Shown piece after piece: positions 50,937 through 60,144 of a stretch of DNA of 64,000 nucleotides. The stretch comes from Glaciimonas sp. PCH181. GTDB taxonomy: Bacteria > Pseudomonadota > Gammaproteobacteria > Burkholderiales > Burkholderiaceae_D. The translations under genes were made by a program, and so were the position numbers. The notes under the pieces were generated by a model. That model ran no database searches. It had not been told where the DNA came from and worked only from the letters and a program-made list of their open reading frames with translations. The number at the start of each line of letters is the position of its first letter. The stretch's first letter is position 1. The stretch covers positions 1-64,000 of the forward strand of contig NZ_PYFP01000002.1 of assembly GCF_003056055.1 (NCBI RefSeq). Direction: 5' to 3'.

Positions 50937-51335
50937 TCAATCCCGATCCTGTTTGCCGCGCAACGTGACAAAATCCGGTGAGCGCTTGGAAATGAAGGTA
51001 GTTATGCCTTCGGCTGCTTCTGGGTCGCCCTGCGACTCAACCATGTACTGCACTTCCAGATTAGTCCCGTAGGCATGCCGACATAAAGACTTGATGCGTG
51101 CACTTGCGCGCGCCGGTCCTGCACCCAAACGCGCCGCCAAGACGACCGCCTCGGCCACAGCGCCGCCATGATCTGTGAGCCGATTGACCGCGCCCATTGC
51201 ATGTAAGCGCTCGCCTGTGATGCGGTCACCGGTGAGGCACAGTTCGGTCAGAATCTGCCGTGAGACGAACTCCGCCAGGAAAGCTGTGGCACCGCCGTCT
51301 GGTGTCAGCCCTACCTTCACGTAGGCCACCGCCTG
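50937..51335 (-). pseudogene. enoyl-CoA hydratase/isomerase, C-terminal remnant
   Basis: Only the last ~130 residues of a crotonase-fold enzyme are present, starting at AVAYVKVGLTPDGGATAFLA and continuing with LCLTGDRITGERLHAMGAVN, IKSLCRHAYG and a tail FISKRSPDF. The N-terminal half, with the oxyanion-hole and CoA-binding segments, is missing. Where it should be, the DNA instead encodes a porin on the opposite strand. No start is credible, so it is a truncated gene. Confidence 0.8.
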
Positions 51336-51341
51336 GCGCAC

Positions 51342-51878
51342 ATGAATCTGAGTAATGCCGGTACTACTGCCAGCGGCTCCATCACGCCAACTGATGCTAA
51401 TTTCCTGGCTCGACAACAAAAGACCTTCGGTGCGGGCATCAATTACGCGATTGGTGCGGCGACGCTTGGGTTCGTATATAGCAACACCAATCTGACCAAT
51501 CCAACGGGTGGCAACGCGTACATCGGCTCGTTTGCACCATCAGTTGGCACATTGACTTCGCTCAAGTTCAGCAATTACGAAATCAATGCCAAGTATAATT
51601 TCACACCAATGTTTTACATCGGCGCGATGTACACCTACACCCAAGGCAAGTACGATACGACGGTCGGCAATGCCAAACCAAAATGGTCGAGCCTTGGTTT
51701 GATGGCCGATTACAACTTCTCCAAACGGACGGACGTTTATCTGCAAACTCTTTACCAAAAAGTCGGCGGCGATCTGATCGGATCGTCACTTGATCAAGCC
51801 TACATTCCTGGTTCTGCCGGGAGTTCGGACAATGACAAGCAAGTTGTTATCCGCCTAGCGATGCGCCACAAGTTCTAA
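51342..51878 (+). pseudogene. Gram-negative porin, C-terminal remnant
   Basis: About 178 residues of a trimeric general porin (Porin_4/OmpC-like): strand patterns FGAGINYAIGAATLGFVYSN, YEINAKYNFTPMFYIGAMYT, LGLMADYNFSKRTDVYLQTL, and the proper C-terminal QVVIRLAMRHKF ending in Phe. The first half, signal peptide and loop 3 are absent. Homology begins at or near base 51342, immediately against the hydratase remnant on the other strand. Tandem terminators follow. Confidence 0.82.
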
Positions 51879-51968
51879 GCAACAACCGGATAGTGCAGGT
51901 TGCCGCACCACTTGAATCCGGTGCGACAATTTGCGATTTTTCCGTGTAGTAGCAATAGCGAGACGTGC

Positions 51969-52018
51969 CTGGGAGAATCCCAGATTTTTCCCATTCGTAG
52001 TTGAATGGGAATTTTTTA
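51969..52018 (+). terminator. tandem terminators after the porin remnant
   Basis: CTGGGA-GAA-TCCCAG followed by ATTTTT (51969-51989), then CCCATTC-GTAGTT-GAATGGG followed by AATTTTTT (51990-52018). Both are compact stem plus T-run. The remaining gap to 52462 shows no gene. Confidence 0.85.
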
Positions 52019-52462
52019 TGGTGCGCCCGGGTAGTGTCAACTTCTCGAAATGAAAGCCTAAAATGGCTTTTAACCGGATGTGATCGTGCCGAATCGCATC
52101 CAATGTTACGCACTGCCGGAATGATCGACATAACTTGCTTCTTGTCACTCTGAAAATAGCCAAAATACTGGTCGAACAATTTTATCAATCTGTTGAGTAT
52201 AGCTAGCAAGTTCAGAAATAAGAAAATATGCGTATATTTTTAGATGATGAACGTGCAAAACCAGAAAGGATTGATTCGAACGTATTGACCTGATGAGGTT
52301 ATTGCTTTGCCGCAGGCGGGCGGGGTGACTGAACTCTTGCCCATGATCTTGGGGATGATAGACGCGGTACTGGTTACGACGTCATAGTCTGGGGTATCGG
52401 CTTCACATTTCCCCTTCGCGATTTGACAATGCCGTTTGGGGGAAATTTACATCCGCAGCAAT

Positions 52463-53197
52463 CTAACGAGGCATGATTCCGCGATACGGCTGGCGGTTGA
52501 CCGTGGCGGCCACCATGTTGGTAAGAGTGGCAAGATCAAACACCGCTAATCCGGTCTCCTCCTGAATGCGATGTGCGAACGGCGGCATGTCTGTGCACTC
52601 CAGTACGATGGCGCCGACGTCTGGGTTGTCGCGCGCAAGTGCCACTGCGACTGCCACCACCTCATCCTCCAGCTTTTGCAAATCGAGTGTGTTGCGCCGT
52701 CCTTCAATGATGACTTCGACGAATTCCGGTTGTGCATCCATCCCTACAATGCAGACGGGAGTCTGGTCGGCCCGCACCGCCTGCAGATGCGCAAGTGTCA
52801 GACTTTCCTTGTGGGCAGTGATCACTCCCACTTTTTGCTGTGGCCGCAGCATCTGATGCACCAGCGGCACCTGGAGCAGGCTGGACATGAAAACCGGTAT
52901 GTTCACCGCGTCGGCCAATTCCCGCTGATACAGCGCAAGAAAACCACAGCTACCGGTGATTGCGCGCACGCCTTCCGCTTCCAGTTCGCGCGCTGCGTCG
53001 ATGAAAAGTTGGAGCTGCGCGGCGCTGGGTTCGCGTAACAGCTTCTTGACGGTGACACCCTTGATTGACTTGTATAAGATCGGGAAACCGAAGCCGCTGG
53101 CGTTCTTGATATGTCCAGGAGGCTTTGCATAATATGCCTCGAGACCCAATACTCCGATCGGGATGCCATACGTGTTGAATCCGCCTTGGTGCAACAT
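52463..53197 (-). CDS. aspartate/glutamate racemase superfamily protein
   Basis: A 244-residue protein with the two catalytic cysteines of this fold: C84 in ITGSCGFLALY and C201 in VLECTDMPPFAH. AAGGA eight bases before the ATG is a good ribosome site. Members racemise aspartate, glutamate, hydantoins or related acids, or act as isomerases. As last gene of an operon with amino-acid transport, RidA-like and D-amino-acid oxidase genes, it probably interconverts enantiomers of the transported amino acid. Confidence 0.85.
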   Translation of the reverse strand: MLHQGGFNTYGIPIGVLGLEAYYAKPPGHIKNASGFGFPILYKSIKGVTVKKLLREPSAAQLQLFIDAARELEAEGVRAITGSCGFLALYQRELADAVNIPVFMSSLLQVPLVHQMLRPQQKVGVITAHKESLTLAHLQAVRADQTPVCIVGMDAQPEFVEVIIEGRRNTLDLQKLEDEVVAVAVALARDNPDVGAIVLECTDMPPFAHRIQEETGLAVFDLATLTNMVAATVNRQPYRGIMPR

Positions 53198-53337
53198 GTT
53201 TGTGTTCCTTATTAAATGACTAAATGAAGGCGTGGCCGCATCGGCCCCGCCTGTATGTAACCGCTGCAGCTAAAGCCGCAGCGCTTTTGTGTCATGCTTT
53301 TTGCCCGATGGTGCCGTTGAAGCTTACGCACCTAAAT

Positions 53338-54066
53338 CTAGTGATGCCCAACCCGGCGCAGGAAATCCTGCATACGCTCGTTGCTTGGGTTGCTCAAGAT
53401 TTCCCGCGAAGGTCCCTGTTCCAAGATACGGCCTTTTTCCAGGAAAAGGGTGCGGTCGGATACTGCTTTTGCAAAGGCCATTTCGTGCGTCACGATAACC
53501 ATGGTCATGCCGTCCTGGGCCAGAGACTTGATGACATCCAGGACTTCTCCCACCAGCTCCGGATCAAGCGCCGAGGTAGGCTCGTCAAACAAAATCGCTT
53601 CCGGCTCCATGGCCAGTGCGCGGGCGATTGCCACGCGCTGCTGTTGGCCGCCCGACAACTGGGCTGGATAAGCGTTGTACTTATCAGCCAAGCCAACGCG
53701 GTCGAGTAACTCACGGCCAAAAGCGCGGGCGCGATCAGGCGCGATGTGCTTGACGAAGATGGGGCCTTCGACAACGTTCTCCAGCACGGTTCTATGCGGG
53801 AATAAATTAAATCGCTGGAATACCATGCTGACTTGGCGCCGGATGTCGTGGATGCTGGGCGACTTGCTATCAACCTTGATGCCATCAACGGTAATTAATC
53901 CGCCGTCATAGGCTTCAAGTCCATTGATGCAGCGCAGCACGGTGGATTTACCCGACCCGGAAGGTCCGATCAGACAAACTATTTCGCCCTTTTTGATTTC
54001 GGTGGTAACACCAGGCAATACCAGATTTTTGCCGAAAGACTTGGTGATGTTATCTATTTTGATCAT
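53338..54066 (-). CDS. polar amino-acid ABC transporter ATP-binding protein (GlnQ-like)
   Basis: A 242-residue ATPase: Walker A GPSGSGKS (34-41), Q-loop MVFQRFNLFPH, signature LSGGQQQRVAIARAL (~138), Walker B AILFDEPTSALDP and H-loop VTHEM. It powers uptake through the membrane protein encoded by the preceding gene, whose stop overlaps its ATG (ATGA). The C-terminus is normal. Confidence 0.94.
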   Translation of the reverse strand: MIKIDNITKSFGKNLVLPGVTTEIKKGEIVCLIGPSGSGKSTVLRCINGLEAYDGGLITVDGIKVDSKSPSIHDIRRQVSMVFQRFNLFPHRTVLENVVEGPIFVKHIAPDRARAFGRELLDRVGLADKYNAYPAQLSGGQQQRVAIARALAMEPEAILFDEPTSALDPELVGEVLDVIKSLAQDGMTMVIVTHEMAFAKAVSDRTLFLEKGRILEQGPSREILSNPSNERMQDFLRRVGHH

Positions 54067-54725
54067 TTTTTTGCCTTGTTATATTTACGCTCAAGCCATC
54101 CAGCCAACGCCATCAAAGGCAGGCTAAGGCATAGATACAACAACGCGACAAGCGTAAATACAGTTGCATTCTTGAACGAAGACGAGGCCACGAGCTTGGC
54201 CTGCATCGACAGTTCGACCACCGTAATAACAGAAGCCTGCGACGAATCTTTTAATAACATGACCATGTTATTGCTATAAGGAGGCAGCGCGATTTTGAAC
54301 GCTTGCGGCAAGATCACCCTCCGCATCATCAATATCCGGCTCATGCCGAGCGAATTGGCGGCTTCAATCTGTCCGACGTCAATTGCCTCGATACCTGACC
54401 GGAACACTTCTGCCATATAGGCGGAATAAGCGATGCCTAGACCAAACGCGCCGGCCTGGAATGCACTCATCTGGATGCCCATTTCGGGTAAAACGAAATA
54501 CACGTAAAACAGCAGTACGATGATAGGAATGCCGCGAATCAAATTGGTGACAATCCTGGCCCCATTAGCCAGCCAGGAAATTCCGGAGACCCGCAACATG
54601 GCCCAGAAAAGACCGAGCAAGGACGCGATCACCAATGCACTGATGGTAATCGCGATGGTCATCCAGACCCCTTCCAGCAGAATCGGTACGAAGGTCACCG
54701 AATCCGAGAAAAAACCTGTAAACAT
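54063..54725 (-). CDS. amino-acid ABC transporter permease (HisM/GlnP type)
   Basis: A 220-residue inner-membrane protein with about five helices and the EAA loop EAANSLGMSRILMMRRVILP that contacts the ATPase. Single permease, so probably a homodimer. Translationally coupled to the ATPase gene. Follows the binding-protein gene after ~74 bases. Confidence 0.93.
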   Translation of the reverse strand: MFTGFFSDSVTFVPILLEGVWMTIAITISALVIASLLGLFWAMLRVSGISWLANGARIVTNLIRGIPIIVLLFYVYFVLPEMGIQMSAFQAGAFGLGIAYSAYMAEVFRSGIEAIDVGQIEAANSLGMSRILMMRRVILPQAFKIALPPYSNNMVMLLKDSSQASVITVVELSMQAKLVASSSFKNATVFTLVALLYLCLSLPLMALAGWLERKYNKAKK

Positions 54726-54799
54726 AAATTCTTTCCTTTATAGAGTTCCCGATCCCGCCGCATGCAATAAATTGGCGGAAGCGGTCAAAGCGTTACGGA

Positions 54800-55558
54800 T
54801 CAAATGATCTTCCATTTTTTCAGAATCGCATCCAGTGTGCCATTCGCCTTGATTTTAGCGATGCCGCGGTTGACGTTAGCCAGCAGCTCCTTGTCGCCTT
54901 TGCGCACAGCGATGGCAATGCGGATTTGTATCTGCTTCTGGTAGGTTTTTGGAACGCGTACGCCTTTGGCACCGGAATTTTCTATGTTATAGAGCATCAC
55001 CGGACCGTCGCCGACCGCAACATCGATGCGCCCGATGGCAACGTCCCTGATCATGTCGGGCATGGTGTCGTACATCTTGAGTTCTTTGATGCCAGCGACA
55101 CTCTTCATCGGCTCTACCGTGACGGTGCCGGTTTGTACGCCGACCACTTTGCCCTTCAAGTCGCTGGTGTTTTTGTACTCGGTGTTGTCTTTGGCGTTAA
55201 CGACTAATTCTTCACCGTAGGTAAATAGCACGTCCGAAAAGTCGACCACCTCGGCGCGTTGCGGAGTGATGGCAAAGGCAGAGCTAATCATGTCGATTTT
55301 CTTAGTCTGCAGCGACGGAATTAACGCATTGAAAGGAGTCGGCAGTACTTCGGCGGTGAAGCCCAGTTCCTTTCCCAGCGCACTGGTGATGTCAACCATG
55401 GCCCCTTGCAACGAATTGGTTTTAGTGTCCAGAAAATTAAACGGCACGGCAGTCGGCGTTGCACCGACCATCATTACCTTGTTTGGCTGGGCGAGGCCAG
55501 ACAGCGCAGACACTGCAAGTCCCGTGCAGATGAGGACTTTCAAAAGTGAGGTTTTCAT
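54800..55558 (-). CDS. amino-acid ABC transporter substrate-binding protein
   Basis: A 252-residue periplasmic protein of the SBP_bac_3 family. Signal peptide ends SGLAQ (~residue 24). The ligand domain has VPFNFLDTKTNSLQGAMVDI, DMISSAFAITPQRAEVVDFS (the conserved TxxR ligand arginine) and VGVQTGTVTVEPM. The operon suggests a D- or DL-amino acid as ligand. A GGAGACAAC ribosome site precedes the ATG. Confidence 0.92.
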   Translation of the reverse strand: MKTSLLKVLICTGLAVSALSGLAQPNKVMMVGATPTAVPFNFLDTKTNSLQGAMVDITSALGKELGFTAEVLPTPFNALIPSLQTKKIDMISSAFAITPQRAEVVDFSDVLFTYGEELVVNAKDNTEYKNTSDLKGKVVGVQTGTVTVEPMKSVAGIKELKMYDTMPDMIRDVAIGRIDVAVGDGPVMLYNIENSGAKGVRVPKTYQKQIQIRIAIAVRKGDKELLANVNRGIAKIKANGTLDAILKKWKII

Positions 55559-55601
55559 GTTGTCTCCTTATTTGTTTAAATTTTGAGTGAAAAAGTGTTT
55601 G

Positions 55602-55958
55602 TCAGATAGCCGCTGAAACGATGATTTCAACCAGTAAATCGGGTGAAGCTAGTCGCGCTTCACAGGTAGCACGTGTCGGCGCACTGTCACGCGGCACCCA
55701 TGCATCCCATGCCTGATTCATCGCCTGGAAATCGCGATCGATATCTTTGAGCCATATCTGCGCAGTCAGAAGGCGTGACTTGTCGCTGCCGACTGAAGCG
55801 AGATACTGATCTATGCGTGCCAGGACATCCTGCGTCTGTGCCAGTGCATCAGCATCTCGATTAGCGGCGACTACGCCAGCCAGGTATGCCGTTCCTTGAT
55901 GGACGACGATTCTGCTCATGCGTGCCAAAGTTTCGTGCCGAACTATTGTATCGATCAT
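55602..55958 (-). CDS. RidA/YjgF family enamine/imine deaminase
   Basis: A 118-residue RidA-like protein. The active-site arginine lies in APTRATCEARLASPDLLVEI, and AYLAGVVAANRDADALAQTQ matches the family's first half. RidA proteins hydrolyse 2-imino acids released by amino-acid oxidases to 2-oxo acids plus ammonia. The gene directly follows the D-amino-acid oxidase-like gene (nine-base gap), whose product would be such an imine; co-occurrence supports the role. Confidence 0.92.
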   Translation of the reverse strand: MIDTIVRHETLARMSRIVVHQGTAYLAGVVAANRDADALAQTQDVLARIDQYLASVGSDKSRLLTAQIWLKDIDRDFQAMNQAWDAWVPRDSAPTRATCEARLASPDLLVEIIVSAAI

Positions 55959-55967
55959 ATTGTTGCC

Positions 55968-57236
55968 TTAGAGGGAGATAAATCGTGATGCCGAGAACGC
56001 ATCGAGCAAACCGGTATTGGGCTGTCCACCTATAGCATCTGCAATAAGTCGTCCTGTATGCACTGAACCGGTTATTCCGAGATGCCCATGGCCAAATGCA
56101 CTCCACAAGCCGGCATGGCCGGGCATTGCCCCAATGACGGGCATGGAATCTGGCAGGCATGGACGGTGTCCCATCCATGTGGTGGCGGCACTGACATCAA
56201 GACCGGGCAGGCCGGCTTTTACGTGCTCCGCAAGCAGATTGGCGCGACTGGCACTTGGCGGCCGCTCCAGCCCGCCAAACTCGACCGTCCCGGCGGCACG
56301 CAAGCCGCAATCCATCGGCGTGATGAACACCTTGCGGTCCGCAAGAACCACCGTCCTTGAAATATCGATGTTCGGGTTGGCGAACTGGACATGGTATCCA
56401 CGCTGGCTCTCCAACGGTATCTTGATCCCTAGCAGGCGCAGCAACTGTGCCGACCAAGCGCCGGCAGCGACGACAACATGGCGCGCAGAGTGCGAGCCGC
56501 TGCCCGTATCGACAGTCCACTCCCCATTGCCCGCAGGCGCCATGTTAACCACCTTGTCTCGCACAAACTCGACGCCTTGCTGGCGCAGTGCAGCAGCGAT
56601 GGCGCTGGCATATAAAAACGGCTCAGCGACCCAGCCCTGATCCGGCAGGAAGTAACCGCAGTCATATTGATTGCTGACGGCAGGCTCCATCTTGCGTATT
56701 TCAGCGCCGCCAATCTCACATGTCTCCAAACCGTATGCGCGCTTGAGATCCCAGCTCGCGCCATCTTTTTGCAGTGCCAGCCGATTTGGGTACAACTGCA
56801 ACTGGCCGTTATCTTTAAGTAATCCAGAGCATCCTATTTCCTGTGCCAGTTCCTGGTGCATTTGCATGGCGTTTTTCAACAAACCATGCAAGGCCGCGGC
56901 GATTTCGACTACGCGTTCCGGCTTGGATGCGGCAACAAATTTCTGCAACCATGGCGCAGCTTTAACCAAGTAACCAAGTGGAAGATAAAGCGGGCCTGTC
57001 GGCTCCAGCAGCATGCCTAACGCCGACTTGAGGGAACCGGGCATAGACAGCGGCGCCACAGCACCCGAAGATATTGAGCCAGCGTTGCCAAAAGTACATT
57101 GCGAACCCGGCTCCTCCGGATCGATTACTTTGACCTCGAAGCCTGCTTTACGAACGTAATAGGCAACACACAGGCCTACGATACCCGCGCCGACCACAAC
57201 CACTGTATCCGGCTTTATACGATTGATTTCGTTCAT
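55968..57236 (-). CDS. FAD-dependent D-amino-acid dehydrogenase (DadA-like)
   Basis: A 422-residue DAO-family enzyme. The dinucleotide-binding motif VVVVGAGIVGLCVAYY lies at residues ~12-27. The C-terminal FAD segment has TTWMGHRPCLPDSMPVIGAM and WSAFGHGHLGIT. It oxidises D-amino acids to imino/oxo acids, passing electrons to the respiratory chain. First gene of the operon and divergent from an IclR gene. Exact amino acid unknown. Confidence 0.9.
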   Translation of the reverse strand: MNEINRIKPDTVVVVGAGIVGLCVAYYVRKAGFEVKVIDPEEPGSQCTFGNAGSISSGAVAPLSMPGSLKSALGMLLEPTGPLYLPLGYLVKAAPWLQKFVAASKPERVVEIAAALHGLLKNAMQMHQELAQEIGCSGLLKDNGQLQLYPNRLALQKDGASWDLKRAYGLETCEIGGAEIRKMEPAVSNQYDCGYFLPDQGWVAEPFLYASAIAAALRQQGVEFVRDKVVNMAPAGNGEWTVDTGSGSHSARHVVVAAGAWSAQLLRLLGIKIPLESQRGYHVQFANPNIDISRTVVLADRKVFITPMDCGLRAAGTVEFGGLERPPSASRANLLAEHVKAGLPGLDVSAATTWMGHRPCLPDSMPVIGAMPGHAGLWSAFGHGHLGITGSVHTGRLIADAIGGQPNTGLLDAFSASRFISL

Positions 57237-57542
57237 CGAAAAAATTTAGGAGCTCAAACTGTTTATTGCTGCCACACATTATAATCATGGCAGATAGGGT
57301 AAATACGATTTTTATATATCTCTATACGATAGATTAATATCTATTAACAATATAATGGACTATCATTTGGCTTGTCAAGCAAATACAAATGCCCTCATAC
57401 AATGATTTGTTGCGACCACTGTGGAAGATGCTTGGTAACGTGTGCAAAATGGCGTGTGCAGGAAGCAACATCCTTGGCACGCGTTGCGAAGGCGTACATA
57501 TTTTCTGTATCGATTTACTAAATATCAAACGAGGAATATCTG
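57237..57542. promoter_or_regulatory. divergent dadA-like/iclR promoter region with palindrome
   Basis: An A/T-rich 306-base region. ATAGAT-TAAT-ATCTAT (57329-57344) is a perfect six-base inverted repeat with a four-base centre, a possible IclR operator roughly 90 bases before the DadA-like start. Nothing else recognised. Confidence 0.5.
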
Positions 57543-58382
57543 ATGGGTATGGAAGAATCTCCCCTTTTTGTACAGTCTTTGGCGACGGGCCTGACCGTTC
57601 TTGACGCCTTCAATGCTGAACGGCAGTCGATGAATTTGCCGGAAATTGCAGCTGCTGCATCGATTTCAAAAAGTGCAGCACAGCGTTTTACGCATACTCT
57701 GCAGGCCGTGGGGTTGCTGAAGAAGGATCCGGCGACCAAGCGATTTTCGCTGACAACCAGAGCGCTGAGCCTTGGCTACCACTATCTGCAGTCGAATCTT
57801 TTACTTGAGCGCGCTAATCCGTATCTGCTGGAGTTAAATAGGAATTCAGAAGAAACGGTCAATCTGGCTGAGCGCGATGGCGACAACATGGTGTACATTG
57901 CGCGCTTCCCAAGCCCGGTCAGAGCCATCGCACATATGCCGATCGGCCGGCAATTGCCTATGTTTTGCACTTCTGCGGGAAGGGCATTTTTATCAGGTCT
58001 GCCGGATGAGGAAGTGAGGGCAATCCTGAATGCAACGGAACGGCCTCAGTTTACCCAGCATACTGTCACCGACATCGATCGCTTGATGGAGATGATTGCG
58101 ACCGTTCGGGAAACCGGCTATGCCTATAGCATTGAGGAATACTATCGAAGCGATCTCGCGCTTGCGGTGCCGCTGTTCGACGGATCGGGCGCCCCGGTTG
58201 CTGCTATCAATATTTCTGTATCGATGGCTTACTGGACACTGGAAAAAGCCCAGGCAGAACTTGTTCCACAATTGCTGGCGACGGCCAATCTGATTTCGAC
58301 AAAACCGCCTAGCCCTAGTGCCTTGTCGCCATTTAAAATTGGCTATGGGACCGCAGGTAAAAATTCGGGTCAGTCGCATTAA
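57543..58382 (+). CDS. IclR-family regulator
   Basis: A 279-residue regulator. The N-terminal winged HTH (LATGLTVLDAFNAERQSMNL, EIAAAASISKSAAQRFTHTL) is followed by the IclR effector domain (MPIGRQLPMFCTSAGRAFLS; GYAYSIEEYYRSDLALAVPL; a C-terminal dimer-like VAAINISVSMAYW). GAGG lies eight bases before the ATG. It is divergent from the D-amino-acid operon and is its likely regulator. Ligand unknown. Confidence 0.91.
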   Translation: MGMEESPLFVQSLATGLTVLDAFNAERQSMNLPEIAAAASISKSAAQRFTHTLQAVGLLKKDPATKRFSLTTRALSLGYHYLQSNLLLERANPYLLELNRNSEETVNLAERDGDNMVYIARFPSPVRAIAHMPIGRQLPMFCTSAGRAFLSGLPDEEVRAILNATERPQFTQHTVTDIDRLMEMIATVRETGYAYSIEEYYRSDLALAVPLFDGSGAPVAAINISVSMAYWTLEKAQAELVPQLLATANLISTKPPSPSALSPFKIGYGTAGKNSGQSH

Positions 58383-58491
58383 GTGACCCAAATAAATTTT
58401 TGACATCCGATTTCGCTAACCCTTAAAACTGATGGCGATTCAGACTGCGAAAGATGAAACTGCATATTCCGGCCGCATCGACATTCATCAG

Positions 58492-58728
58492 CTAGAAGAC
58501 AGCGCCATTTTGTCCGCCAGAAGCGCAACATTCATGTGTGTGGCGCGAAAGCATTTGCAGCGTTTTGGGACCTGTGATGGATGTCACTTCCATCGTGCCG
58601 AAGATGCCACGCTCAAATAATCGACTTGTCGCGTCATGACGCAAAACATGGAAATGAAGATCGGTCAAATATTTCTGCTTCGACTCGGTTCTGGCGTCAA
58701 TGCGCTCCTCTGGTACACAGGCATGCAT
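58492..58728 (-). pseudogene. tyrosine recombinase (integrase) C-terminal remnant
   Basis: The translation contains LHFHVLRHDATSRLFERGIF and MEVTSITGPKTLQMLSRHTH, the HxxR and C-terminal blocks of phage-type integrases. In the normal motif (GHKTLQMLxRYTH) the GH histidine is Pro here and the catalytic tyrosine is His. The N-terminal catalytic Arg and core-binding domain are absent. It is therefore a dead fragment of a larger integrase. Confidence 0.78.
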
Positions 58729-58839
58729 GCATGCTTTACGCGCCGCCGCAACTAACAGTAAATGGTCATCTCAGCCCATCGGCTGGCATTGTCAATACTA
58801 GAGAAAGGTAGTTGAACCGGTCAAAGACTACCGGCGCGG

Positions 58840-58999
58840 ATGGTCATCGGGGGAACAACACATTGCTGATAGGCGATTGGAGCAGGTACTCGAAGACTGG
58901 TGCCAACCAATCCCTGGTTATCACCTCTACTACCCGAGCCGCCGACAAGCTGCCCCAACATTCTCGTTAGTTGTTAATGCCCTTCGCTATCAAGTTTGA
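58840..58999 (+). pseudogene. LysR-family regulator, C-terminal remnant
   Basis: A plus-strand frame ending at TGA 58997-58999 encodes HIADRRLEQVLEDWCQPIPG, then YHLYYPSRRQAAPTFSLVVN. This is nearly the tail of the intact LysR protein at 62894-63814 (VLADWCAPFGG, YYPSRRQPSPAFSLVVDALR). Only about 50 residues survive, with no start. Too short to be in a gene list but clearly homologous. Confidence 0.78.
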
Positions 59000-59185
59000 G
59001 CTTGCTGGATAGATGTGAACGGCAGCAATGTGAAGTAAAGCCGCCGCTCAGAATCACATCTGAGAAAGGTCAATCCGTCGACATCAATAACCGCGCAATA
59101 GAAAGCCAACGACCGCACCCGTAGCATTTCTGCCGTTGGACCCGAGAGCCGTGACAGTCAGCTCAGGGACGTTAACGGCCTATGT

Positions 59186-59818
59186 TCAGAGTTTAGTTGT
59201 GGGATGCTGAGCGAGGGATACGAATTTGTTCGTGGTGGCGTCAAATGCGTCTATCGAGCCACTCTCGATATCGTAGACCCACCCGTGAAGTGTCAATCCA
59301 CCTTGGGCGAGTGCCAAGGCTACCGACGGATGTGTGCGGATATTGTTCAACTGTGCAATAACGTTCTCACGAACCATGTCGTCTATGCGGTCATTCTCGT
59401 TTGCATGGTTCTTAGAATCATTAATCATCCGAGCAGCATCGGCATAATGCAGCCAGTGTTTGACCGCTGGCATGTGGTCCAGGCATGCGCATGTGGCGAT
59501 TGCCGTCATGGCGCCGCAATCGGAGTGACCGCAGATGACAATATCCGTTACTTTCAATTGGGCCACCGCATATTCAACCGTTGCGCTGACACCGCCTGGT
59601 TCAGGGCCGAACGATGGCACGATGTTGCCAGCATTGCGAATGACAAACAGCTCTCCAGGCTCCCTCTGTGTGACAAGCTCTGGCACCATTCGGCTGTCAG
59701 AGCAAGAAATGAATAACGCTTTAGGCGTTTGACCAGTCGCTAGAGTCTTGAATAGCGCTTTGCGTGCTGGAAAGACGTCCTGCTGAAAGCGGAGAAAGCC
59801 ATTAATAATGTCGCGCAT
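59186..59818 (-). CDS. beta-class carbonic anhydrase
   Basis: A 210-residue enzyme with the zinc ligands C39 (SCSDSR), H98 and C101 (CGHSDCGAM) and the catalytic dyad D41/R43. It interconverts CO2 and bicarbonate in the cytoplasm. Length and motifs are complete. It lies between recombinase and LysR remnants yet is intact, so it may be ancestral DNA flanked by insertions. Confidence 0.94.
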   Translation of the reverse strand: MRDIINGFLRFQQDVFPARKALFKTLATGQTPKALFISCSDSRMVPELVTQREPGELFVIRNAGNIVPSFGPEPGGVSATVEYAVAQLKVTDIVICGHSDCGAMTAIATCACLDHMPAVKHWLHYADAARMINDSKNHANENDRIDDMVRENVIAQLNNIRTHPSVALALAQGGLTLHGWVYDIESGSIDAFDATTNKFVSLAQHPTTKL

Positions 59819-60144
59819 ATTTAAATTAGAAGTTGATTCTGGAACGTCATTATCGCTTGAATTCCTTGAATTTTCCCGCTACACCGGCCGGATTCCGTGC
59901 CGCTATATTCTCTGACATAACTATTTCCTTTACTTGGAAAATCGGACTGAGTGAGCATCTTGTTACAATTTAATTGTCTACAAAGTATCGATTTGGTGCT
60001 TCCACCGATTGCCCGCAATTAGCCGATTGTGCACATACGGTACGAGTCCTGAAAGCGTCCATCGGGCTGTTCGTAGATTAAATGATGTATGGCTTTGCGC
60101 TAGGCAGCACAATCAGACTTCGATCAACCACGAAGAAGCCTGAC
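59819..60144. other. intergenic region between carbonic anhydrase and recombinase remnant
   Basis: About 326 bases containing the carbonic anhydrase upstream region. No gene, repeat or RNA recognised. Confidence 0.4.

Noticed and set aside
51847..52209. 120-codon minus-strand frame after the porin remnant
   Set aside because: It runs antisense through the two terminators and the porin end and shows no domain.
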